Shown: piece by piece, positions 26,331 to 37,100 of the stretch | Layout: every line of letters begins with the position of its first letter | Position numbering within the stretch: the first letter of the stretch is position 1 | Origin: Mycobacterium sp. 1245805.9 | GTDB taxonomy: Bacteria; Actinomycetota; Actinomycetes; Mycobacteriales; Mycobacteriaceae | Reading direction: 5' to 3' | Assembly (NCBI RefSeq): GCF_001672915.1 | Contig: NZ_LZKR01000064.1 | Span: 1-64,000, forward strand | DNA: 64,000 nucleotides | Translations under genes and position numbers: made by a program | The notes under the pieces: generated by a model | The model's database searches: none | What the model saw: the letters and a program-made list of their open reading frames with translations, nothing else | Told to the model about the DNA's origin: nothing

Positions 26331-27752
26331 CTAGGCAACGCGTCCCCAATGGCCGCTGTCGGCGACCCGCGCGCATACGGACTTCATTGCTTCCATGTAG
26401 CGGGTGACCGATTTCAGCGCGACGGGATTGTCGGGATACATGATCGCCATCGCCGTGCCCTCGCCGTACCGGAACACGTAAATGGTCAATTGATACGAAT
26501 AGCGACCGTCAGAATAAATTCCCAAATTGTTCGCATAACCCAGGTCGGCCGCGGCAAGGACGGCGTTGAGCGGTGCCGCCCCGCCGTGCAGCAAGTTCGA
26601 CACCGGAAAATTCGGCTCCGGCCACTTCAACCACGGCGCCAATTCCAACACGCGGTAATACGGCACCTTCGCCAAGTCCAGGCCCGAATCGAACGATGCC
26701 TGCGCCGCCCACGCGGCCTCGGCGAACGAGGCCGCGGCTATGGGCACCGTGATCGGAACCAAGCCGGTAAACCAACCCTGCGTCATGAAATTGTCCGTGG
26801 TCCTGCGGGTGTCCCTGGGGGTGAGGCCGTAATACGTGAGGGCCCCCGTGAACTCGTGCTCCACCAGGGCAAAGCAGGCGAACAGGCCGCCGATGAAGCG
26901 CGCGCCCACCGCCGTGCAGGCCGATTCGAACCGCTCCGTCTGCTCGGGGTCCATCAGGAATTCGGATAGCAACTCGCTGTCGCTGGGCTCCGACGGATCA
27001 CCCAGCGGGAGCGGAAATTCGGGAAAGCCGCCGTTGTTGTTCTCGGCGAAGTCGATCCAGGCGCGCACCTGCGGCGAATCCAGGGTCAACGTCGACGCGT
27101 ACTGGCGCTCGCGCGCGCAGAAATCGTTGAAGCTGCCGGCCTCGGGAAGCGCCAGGGGTTCACCGCCCCCACTCAGCGCCGCATACATCCCGTTGGCCTC
27201 GAGCATCGTCGTGCCGATCAACGTCGCGTCGCCATGGACATGATCCATGGCGACAAAGAAAGTGAAATGCTCCTCGTTTCGGACGATCCCGAAGGTGAAA
27301 CAGCCCCACTCCAGCGGATTTGGAATGGCCACCAGATGCGCCCGTATTTCCTCCACCGTCATTGTGCCGTGGTCGATCGGCGTGAATTCGATATCGGCGG
27401 GATCGGTGAGGGTGTGCCGGATGAACTGCCCATCCTCGGTGGGTTCGAACCAGCTGCGGAACGTGTCGTGCCGACGCAGGTACGCGTTGACGGCGTGATC
27501 CATGGCGGCGATGTCGCACTGGCCGGGTACCTCGCAGGTGGCGATGATCTGCCGGGAGAAGTCCAGCCCGGCGGCCGTGCGCTCGTGGAAGTTGCGCAGG
27601 TGTTGGCCTTGCATGTAGCTGACGGGCACCGAACTGACCGGCGCTTGGCGGGCCTTCTCCTGGGACGCGGCGGTCGGATGCCACGAGATGACCGTTCCCG
27701 CGGTTGGCGTCCAGTCACCGAGTGAGCCGATCCTGATCTTCCCGATGCGCAA
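26331..27752 (-). CDS. PapA3-like polyketide-associated acyltransferase
   Basis: A condensation-fold acyltransferase with the catalytic HxxxD in VAMDHVHGDATLIG (HVHGD). Further family motifs are SVPVSYMQGQHLRNF and GLTPRDTRRTTDNFMTQGWF. TTG at 27752, preceded by GGGGAG, gives 473 residues beginning MRIGKIRIGSLGDW; the recalled M. tuberculosis PapA3 is about 472 residues and begins similarly. A GTG at 27773 has no ribosome site. PapA enzymes transfer the PKS product onto a hydroxyl acceptor such as trehalose, or a peptide-linked hydroxyl in glycopeptidolipid-type clusters. It starts the minus-strand lipid operon, divergent from the PKS. Confidence 0.88.
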   Translation of the reverse strand: MRIGKIRIGSLGDWTPTAGTVISWHPTAASQEKARQAPVSSVPVSYMQGQHLRNFHERTAAGLDFSRQIIATCEVPGQCDIAAMDHAVNAYLRRHDTFRSWFEPTEDGQFIRHTLTDPADIEFTPIDHGTMTVEEIRAHLVAIPNPLEWGCFTFGIVRNEEHFTFFVAMDHVHGDATLIGTTMLEANGMYAALSGGGEPLALPEAGSFNDFCARERQYASTLTLDSPQVRAWIDFAENNNGGFPEFPLPLGDPSEPSDSELLSEFLMDPEQTERFESACTAVGARFIGGLFACFALVEHEFTGALTYYGLTPRDTRRTTDNFMTQGWFTGLVPITVPIAAASFAEAAWAAQASFDSGLDLAKVPYYRVLELAPWLKWPEPNFPVSNLLHGGAAPLNAVLAAADLGYANNLGIYSDGRYSYQLTIYVFRYGEGTAMAIMYPDNPVALKSVTRYMEAMKSVCARVADSGHWGRVA

Positions 27753-28197
27753 TATGTTCTCCCCGAGTTTCACGGCGGCACTTCGGCCCCGCCGGTAGCG
27801 AGACCCAAGATAGCCCCTCCGGCAGCCACCGTCCCCGACATGCGCATATCCGCGCGCAACTGCGCATCGGCACGGCGGGCGCCGGTCCCTCGGGGAACGG
27901 TCGGCCCGGGCGCGTTCGGCGCCCCAAATGACGGCATCCGCGCGTCGCGGCACGGCGAATCGGCCCGCGCTTGTAATACTGGTCGGCGTAGGCGATTCGG
28001 CTGCGGCAACCCGGCCTGGATGTGTAGATTCGCGATGACGGTCGCTGTAAGGCAGTACCCGGGGGGGTTCTGCCAGCTCTGGTCCTGGGTGTGTATGCAG
28101 TGAGCGGCCTAGGACGTGGTTCGAAGAAGCCACGGCTGCGGCGCCGCAAGGGCCCGCGGGCATCAATTTTTCCGGTCGAAACGGGGAGGACAACTGC
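27753..28197. promoter_or_regulatory. 445-bp divergent intergenic region between papA-like gene and PKS
   Basis: No convincing gene lies here; an 87-codon plus-strand frame (27840-28103) lacks a ribosome site and family resemblance. The region must hold the promoters of the two divergent lipid units. TAGATT at 28025-28030 fits the mycobacterial -10 form TANNNT for the PKS direction, but no matching -35 was found. The PKS leader ends in an AT-rich patch and the ribosome site GGGGAGGA (28183-28190). No strong palindromic operator was seen. Confidence 0.5.
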
Positions 28198-31100
28198 ATG
28201 ACATCCGTCGAGGACCCGATGAAGCGGGCGTTGGCTTCTGGGGGCTTCGCGATCGTCGGCTACGCGGCGCGTTTTCCGGGCGCGGCGGATGCGGACGAAT
28301 TCTGGCGGGTGTTGTCCGAGGGCCGCGATGCGGTATCGGAGATTCCTCCCGACCGCTGGGATGTCGACGAGTTCTTCGATCCGGACCCCGATGTGCCCGG
28401 GAAGGTTGTCACCCGTCGGGCGGGTTTCGTCGATGACGTAACGGGGTTCGACGCACCGTTCTTCGGAATGTCGGCGCGCGAGGTCAGGTTAATGGACCCG
28501 CAGCACCGGCTGCTGCTGGAGACGGCGTGGCGGGCGGTGGAGCATTCGGGCACTGCGCCAACGGCTTTGGCGAATTCCAACACCGGCGTGTTCGTCGGTT
28601 TGGCCACCCATGACTACCTGGGAATGGCATCGGACGAGCTGACTTATCCCGAGATCGAAGCCTATATGGCGATCGGGACGTCGAACGCCGCAGCGGCGGG
28701 CCGGATCAGCTACCGAATGGGGCTGCAGGGCCCGTCGGTCGCCGTCGACACGGCGTGCAGTTCGTCGTTGGTGGCGATCCATCAGGCGTGCCAGGCGCTG
28801 CGCTTGGGGGAATGCGACCTCGCGCTGGCCGGCGGAGCCAACGTCATGCTCACCCCGGCGACCATGATCACGTTCTCCCACGCCCACATGCTCGCGCCCG
28901 ACGGCAGGTGCAAGACCTTCGACGCGGCCGCGGACGGCTACGTGCGCGGCGAGGGTTGCGGTGTCATCGTCGTCAAGCGGCTTGAGGACGCGATCCGAGA
29001 CGGCGACCGCATCAGGGCCGTGATCCGGGGCAGCGCGATCAACCAGGACGGCGCGTCGGGTGGCTTGACCGTGCCGAACGGCATTGCGCAGCAAAGGGTT
29101 ATCGCCGAGGCGCTGAAGCGCGCCGGCATCGCACCCGGCGACGTCGGCTACCTGGAGGCGCACGGGACCGGGACGTCGCTGGGCGATCCGATCGAGGCGC
29201 AGGCCGCGGGCGCGGTGTTCGGCGAGGGGCGCGACCCCAGCCGGCCGCTGTTAATCGGTTCGGTTAAAACGAATATCGGCCATCTGGAGGCCGCCGCCGG
29301 GATCGCCGGCGTGATCAAGGTCATCCTGTCGCTCGAGCACGAGTTGCTGCCGCAGCACCTGCACTTCCGCAACCCGTCGCCGCACATTCCGTGGGAACGG
29401 CTTGCGGTGCAGGTCGTGCAGGAGGCAACCACCTGGGAGCGCGACGGCCGGCCACGCATTGCGGGGGTCAGCTCGTTCGGCTTCGCGGGGACCAACGCGC
29501 ACGTGATCATCGAAGAAGCGCCCGAAGGGGCGGGGCAGGTCGCGGTGGCGCCCGGTCCGGACGAGCAACGGTTCAGCGTGCTGCCGCTTTCGGCGCGCAC
29601 GCCCGCCGCGCTGGTGCAGATCGCCGATCAGTACCGCAGCTGGTTGAGCGCGCACCCCGAAGCGTCGTTGACCGACGTGTGCTTCACCGCCGGGGTGGGG
29701 CGAGCGCACTTCGAGCACCGCGCCGCGTTGGTGATCAACTCGAAGGAATCCGCCGCCGAGCTGCTCGGTGCGCTCGCGGACGACCGCCCGGCACCCGGCC
29801 TGCTGCGCGGGCTATCCGACGACACGCCGAAGACCGCGTGGCTGTTCACCGGTCAGGGCAGCCAGTACCCGGGCATGGCCCGAGAGCTGTTCGACACCGA
29901 GCCGGTGTTCGCCGAAACGGTGAACCGCTGCGCGGAAGTGGTCGCGGATGTTCTCGAAAAGCCGCTCCTAGACGTGATTTTCGACGTGGACGGCCCCGAC
30001 AACGAAGAGACGTTGCGGCAGACCTCCTACGCGCAGCCGGCCTTGTTCGCGGTGGAGATGGGCCTGGCCCGGCTGTGGCAGTCATGGGGCTTCGAGCCCG
30101 ACGTGGTGCTGGGCCACAGCGTGGGTCAATACGCCGCGGCCTGCGTCGCGGGCGTGTTCAGCCTTCAGGACGGCGCGCTGCTGATGGCCGAGCGCGGCCG
30201 CCTGTTCGGCAGTTTGCCCGACGGCGGTCGCATGGTCGCGGTTTTCGCCGCCGCCGAGCGGGTCGAGGGCCTCACCGACGAATTCCCGAGCCTGTCGGTC
30301 GCCGCCTACAACGGTGCCAACACCGTGCTTTCGGGACCGGCGCAGGATCTGGACCAGGCGGTGGCCCGGCTGGCGGCCGACGGTGTGCGGTGCGACTGGC
30401 TGGACACCAGCCACGCCTTCCACTCCTCGCTGCTGGATCCGATCCTCGACGAGTTCGAGGCGTATGCGAACCGGTTCGATTTCAGCCCGCCGCAACGGAT
30501 TTTGGTGTGCAACCGCACCGGCGCCGCGCTCGGCAGGAGCGTGAAGCTCGACGGCTCCTATTGGCGTCGCCACGCCCGCCAACCGGTGGAGTTCGCCAAG
30601 AGCGTGCACACCCTCGCCGAACTGAATTGCAAGGTGTTGCTGGAGATCGGCCCGCAACCGGTGCTCACCGCCGCTGCCCTGCGGGCGTGGCCCGACCCGG
30701 GCACCGCGCCGCGGGCGATCGCCTCATTGCGTCGCGGCGCCGCCGACCACCGCCAGATCGGCGAAGCCCTCGCGGGCGCGTACGTCATGGGTCACCTGCC
30801 CGACTTCGGCGCCGTCATCGGGCGCGCGCGCAAGGTCGACCTGCCGCCGTATCCGTTTCAGCATCGCGAGTACTGGTATCGCGACAATCGCGAGCGCCCC
30901 AACCAGCAGCAGAACACCGCCGCCAGCACCGAAACGGTGCGGCTGCTCGAGGACGGCCGGATCGACGAACTCGCCGCGCTGCTCGACGGCGCGAGCGCGG
31001 ACCAGCAGACCGTGCAGGTGCTGACAAAGCTTGCCGCACAACACAACCAACAGCGCGACACCCGGTCCATCGCGGACGACCGCTACGAGGTCCGCTGGGA

Positions 31101-34100
31101 GACATCCACCGCCGAGCCCGCCAGGGCCCCGGACTCCGAGACGGAGCGATCGGCATGGCTGCTCATCGGCAATGATGCCGAAGCGGTTCGCCCGTTGGTG
31201 GACGTGCTGACCGCACGCGGGCATCAGCACCGGATCGTCGGGCTGCCGGTGTCCGACGCCGACGAGGAACATCTCGAGGCCGCGTTGCGCGCCGCGGAGG
31301 CCGACGAATCGACGCTGCGGATCCTGCACGTCGCGGCCCTCGATTCAGATACCGCACCGTCGGCGCGGTCGCTGTTGCGGATGCAACACCGAATCCTGGG
31401 CGGTACCCGGCGGCTGTTTCGCGCCGCGGTGTCCGCCGAACTGCGGGCGCCCATCTGGGTGGTAACCCGTGGCGCGCAACGGGTCACCGACGCGGACACC
31501 GTGTCACCGGATCAAAGCTGCCTCTGGGGATTCGGACGCGCCGCCGCGCTGGAGCATCCGCAGGTGTGGGGCGGACTGGCCGATCTGCCGCCGGGCAGGG
31601 AAACCGACGCCGACGAATGGTCGCGGCTGATCGACGGGCTGACCGCCGCACCGCGCGACCCGGCCGTCCGGGAAGACCAACTGGCGCTGCGCGATCGAGC
31701 CGTTCACGTGCCCCGGCTGGTTCGACGTGCCGGCCGGCCGCCCGCCGCACCCCTGCCGCTGCGCGACGGCGCAACCTATCTGGTGACCGGAGGGTTGGGT
31801 TCGATCGGACTGGAGATCGCCGGCTATCTGGCGGCGCACGGCGCCCGGCACCTGGTGCTGACCGGCCGGCGCGCGCCCGGCGACGCCGCCCAACAGCGCA
31901 TCGATGCCATCCAAGAACAGCACGGTTGCGAAGTCCGGGTCATTGCCGCCGATGTCGCCGATGCGCACGATGTCGCGCGCCTGTTGGCCACCGTGCAGGC
32001 CGAACTACCGCCGGTGGCCGGCATCGTCCACGCGGCGGGCGAGATCGGCACCACCCCGCTGCGCGCCCTGGACGACGACGAGGTCGATCGGGTGTTTGCC
32101 GGGAAGGTTTGGGGCGCTTGGAATTTGAGCGAGGCCGCCCTGGACACCTTCGGTCTGCGGCTGGACTTCTTCGTGAGCACCTCCTCGATCGCCTCGGTAT
32201 GGGGCGGGTTCGGTCAGACCGCCTACGGCGCGGCCAACGCCTTCCTGGACGGGCAGGCCTGGCGGCTGCGCGAGCACGGGGTCCCCGCGGTCAGCGTCAA
32301 TTTCGGTCCCTGGTCGGCGGGCATGGCCGACGCGGAGGCCCGGGCCCGGCTGGATCGGCGCGGGGTCCGGACGTTGGCGCCCTCCGACGCGCTGGCGGGG
32401 ATGGCCGAGCTCATGGCGGCTTCGTCCGCGCAGGGGGTGGCCAACGGGGTGGTGGCCCGGATCGACTGGGCCCGCTTCCTGCCGCTCTACCAGCAGGCGG
32501 GACGGCGGTCGTTGCTCGCGGAGCTGGAACGCGAGTTGCCGGATTCTGTTGCCGCGCAGCCGTTGTCCCGGCCGTCCGGGCCGACCCGACTGGTCGAGCA
32601 GCTCACCAACGCGCCGGTGCAGCGGCGCAAGAAACTTCTCGTCGATTACCTGCGCGAGGCGGTCGCGGAGGTGACGCGAGTCGACGCGGCGGAGATCCGC
32701 GAGGACGCCGGATTCTTCGATCTCGGCATGGATTCGCTGATGGCCATCGAATTGCGGCAGCGCATCGAGCACGGAGTGGGCAAGGAGATACCGGCGACGC
32801 TGGCGATGGACCACCCACGTCTGGTGGACGTGGCGGACTATCTGCTCGCCGACGTACTGGGGATCGGCGAGCAGGCGGAGACCAAGCCCCGGCCGGCGGC
32901 GGCGACGACGCGCACGGACGAGCCGATCGCGATCGTCGCGGTGGCGTGCCGTTTTCCCGGCGCGCCGAATCCGGAGGCGTTCTGGGACGTATTGTCCGGC
33001 GGTGTCGACGCGATCCGGGAAATTCCGGAGGACCGTTTCGACATCGACGAGTTCTACGACCCGGACCCGGAGACCCCGGGCAAGATCTACAGCCGTTTCG
33101 GCGGATTCATCGACGAGATCGACGGATTCGACCCGGAATTCTTCGGCATTTCCCCGCGCGAGGCCGTGTGGATCGATCCCCAGCAGCGGCTGATGCTGGA
33201 AACGGTGTGGGAGGGCCTCGAAAGGGCGGGGTACGCGCCGTCCGCGTTGCGCGGCAGCCGAAGCGGGATCTTCGTCGGGGTGGGCGCCAACGAGTATTCG
33301 CACCTGTTGTCGTCCGGCTCGGTCGAGAAGCTCGAGCCCCACTTCATCACCGGCAATGCGCTGAACGCCATTTCGGGCCGGGTCGCGTTCGCGCTCGGAC
33401 TGGAGGGACCGGCGGTCGCGGTCGATACCGCGTGCAGCTCGTCGCTGGTGGCCGTGCATCAGGCCTGCCAGGCATTGCACTCCGGTGACTGCGATTTGGC
33501 GTTGGCTGGTGGGGTGAACGTGTTGCTGAGCCCGGTGACCATCATCGCCGCGTCACGCGCCAGGATGCTTTCCCCCGTCGGGCGATGCAAGACCTTCGAC
33601 GCCTCCGCCGACGGCTATGTGCGCAGTGAAGGCTGCGGGATCCTGGTGCTCAAGAGGCTGAGCGACGCGGTGCGCGACGGTGACCGGGTGTGCGCGGTCA
33701 TCCCCAGCAGCGCGGTCAATCAGGACGGCGCATCGAGCGGTTTGACCGTGCCCAATGGTGGTGCGCAGCAACGGCTTATCAGCTCGGCGCTGGCTCGCGC
33801 CGGTCTGAACGGCGGGGACGTCGACTACCTGGAGGCGCACGGGACGGGTACGGCGCTCGGTGATCCGATCGAGGTGCAGGCGGCCGGCGCCGTCTTCGGC
33901 GCCGCCCGCGACGCGGACCGGCCCTTGCTGATCGGGTCGGTGAAGACCAACATCGGCCACCTCGAGTCGGCGTCGGGAGTCGCCGGTCTGATCAAGGTCG
34001 TGCTGTCGCTGCAGCACGAGATGCTGCCGCAGAGCCTGCATTTCGAGACGCCGTCGCCGCACATCCCGTGGGATTCGCTGCCGGTGCGGGTCGTGGACAG

Positions 34101-37100
34101 GGCGATTCCGTGGCAGGCCAACGGAAAACCGCGTCGCGCCGGCGTCAGCTCCTTCGGGTTCACCGGCACCAACGCGCACGTGCTGATCGAGGAGGCACCA
34201 CCGCTGGCGGCGACCGCCGACGAATACTCCACCAGCGACATCTTTCACGACGACACCGCTGCATCGGAGCCGGACGCTCGAGAGGAACCGGTCGAGGTGC
34301 TGCCGCTGTCCGCGCGGTCACCGGAGGCGCTGGTGGCGCTGGTGCAGCGATACGGGGACTGGCTGAACGCCCACCCGAAGGTCGACATCGCCGACGTGTG
34401 CTTCACGGCCGGGTCCGGCCGTTCGCATTTCGAGCATCGGGCCGCGCTGGTGGTGGATTCGGTTCAGGGTGCCCGCGAGGTGCTGGCCGAATTGGCCGAG
34501 AACCGGATGCGGCCGGGCGTGGTGCGCGGCGAGTGCGCGGACCCGCCGACGACGGCGTGGTTGTTCACCGGGCAGGGCAGCCAGTACCCGGGGATGGCGC
34601 GCGAGTTGTTCGACGCGGAGCCGGTTTTCGCGGACACGGTGACCCGCTGCGCGGAGGCGGTTGACGGGATGCTGCCGCGCCCGTTGCTGGAGGTGCTGTT
34701 CGCGACGGACAGGGAAACCGGCGGTGAGGCCGGGAAGATGCTGCGGCACACCTCTTTTGCGCAGCCCGCGCTTTTCGCGGTCGAGATGGGCCTGGCCCGG
34801 CTGTGGCAGTCCTGGGGCATCGAGCCCGACGTGGTGCTGGGGCACAGCGTGGGCCAGTACGCGGCGGCGTGTGTGGCCGGGGTTTTCAGCCTCGAGGACG
34901 GGGCCCGGCTGATGGCCGAGCGCGGCCGGCTGTTCGGCAGCCTGCCCGAGGGCGGACGAATGGTGGCGGTGTTCGCCGACGCCAAGTACGTCGAGGAGAT
35001 CGCCAACGATTTCCCGCTGGTGTCGGTCGCCGCCTACAACGGCCCCAACACGGTGCTCTCGGGACCCGGCGACGACCTGGAACAGATCTTCGCCAGGTGC
35101 GGCGGCGACGGGATCCGGTGCAGCTGGCTGGAAACCAGCCATGCGTTCCATTCGGAGCTGCTGGAGCCGGTTCTCGGTGAATTCGAGTCGTACGCGGCGC
35201 AGTTGCAATTCGCCGTGCCGACGTTGCCGCTGGTCTGCAACCGCACCGGCGCCGTGCTCACGGGTGAAACCCCGCTGGACGCGCAATACTGGCGGCGGCA
35301 TTCCCGCCAGCCGGTGCAGTTCGCCGAAAGCGTGCGCACCGTAGCGGCGCTGGGCTGCTCGGTGTTGATGGAGATCGGCCCGCAACCGGTTCTGACCGGG
35401 GCCGCGGTGCAGGTCTGGCCGGAACACCTTGCCCCGCCGCGCGCGATCGTCTCGATGCGCAAGGGCATCGGCGACCGGCGCCAGATCGCCGAGGCGGTGG
35501 CCGCCGCCTACGTCAGCGGCCACCGGCCCAAGTTCGCCGCGCTGCATCGTCAACCCCGCCGCAGACTCGAACTGCCCACCTATCCGTTCCAGCGCCGCCA
35601 CTTCTGGCCCAAGACTTCCGGGATCGCCGGCATCGACGGACCGGGCGCCGGCGTTTCCGGAATCCTCGGCAGTGCAAGGGATCTCGCCTCCGGCGACTCC
35701 GTCTACACGAGTCGGCTCTCCGTCAAGTCGCAGCCGTGGCTGTCCGATCACGTCATCTACGGCACAGTCGTCGTTCCGGGCGCGACGTATGTGGCCATGG
35801 CGCTGGCCGCCGTCGGGCCGCCGGCGCGGGTGCAAGACGTCTTTTTCTACGAGCCGATCATCCTGCCCGAGAGGGCATCTCGCGAGGTGCAGCTGACGCT
35901 GCATCCGCTGGATGAGGCAGGCGGCTGGAGCTTCCGCGTGCACAGCCGCCCCTACGGCGTCAGCGATGCCGAATGGTCGCTCAACGCCGACGGAACCCTC
36001 CGCACCGGCGCCGCGGAAGTCGAGCCCGCGGATTCCCCGGATTCCGCGGATTCCGCGGATTCCATTGCGGCGGCGATCGAGCAGATGAACCGCATGCGTC
36101 CGCAGCAGCTGTTCGAGACCTTCGCCGACATGGAATTGGCCTGGGGCCCCAACTGGTCCGGTTCGCTGAAGTCGCTGTGGCTCGGCGAGGGCGAGGCGAT
36201 CGGCGATATCACCGTCGGCGAGGAACTGGCCGAACATCTCGGAACCGAGCCGATGCACCCGGTGCTGATGGACCTCTGCACCGGCGTCGCGTTCCCGGCG
36301 TTCCCCGCGCTGCTGGCGGCCGAACAGGGCGTCTCCGACCTGTTCTTGCCGTTGCGCTACGGGCAGGTCGAGCTGCGCGAGAAGATGCCGCGGCGGTTCT
36401 ACTGCCGCGCGAAGTGGCACACCAGCGGCCTCGACAGCGAAACCCAGGTCTTCGATCTCGACTTCGTAGATCGCGATGGCCGCCGCCTCGGCGGGATTCG
36501 CGAGTTCACCGTCAAACGCGCGCCCCGGGAGGCGTTGTTGCGCGGGCTCGGCGGCGACGCCACCCGGCTGCTGTACGCCCTTGGCTGGCACGAGGTGCCG
36601 CCCCCGCCGTCGAGCGGTGATACCGAGGGCGCCGGAAACCCGAACGGCACCTGGCTGGTTGCCGGCTTCGGTCAACTCGCCGCCGAGCTGCCGGGCTGCA
36701 TCGCCTCTGACCCGGCCACCGATCCGGAGCCCGTGGGGCAGCTGCTGGCCCAGGCCAAGGAGCGCGGCATGCCGTTCTCCGGGATCATCTGGCGCAGCGC
36801 CGGACCCAGCGCGGACGAGTCGGACGCGCAATCCGCCGCGCGCCTGGAGGCCGGGATCGCCCAGCTGCTCAGCGTCGTGCACGCGGTGCAGGCGGACGCG
36901 CAGCTCAAACTTCCCAACGGGCTGTGGATCATCACCGAACGCGCCGTCGCGACCGAATCCGGCGAGCCCGTCGACCCGGTGCAGGCGGCGCTGTGGGGGC
37001 TCGGGCGCACCATCGTCAACGAGGAACCGGCCCTGCGCTGCAGGCTGGTCGATTGCGACGGGTCGGAGCAGGCCGTGCGCGCGCTGGCCGGTCTGCTCGG

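Noticed and set aside
27840..28103. 87-codon plus-strand frame in the papA/PKS intergenic region
   Set aside because: No ribosome site, no recognisable family and compositional noise only; it overlaps the region needed for two divergent promoters.
27753..28199. Upstream extension of the papA-like frame to 28199
   Set aside because: The extra 149 codons are not PapA-like, and the frame runs back into the PKS start; TTG 27752 fits the PapA3 length.
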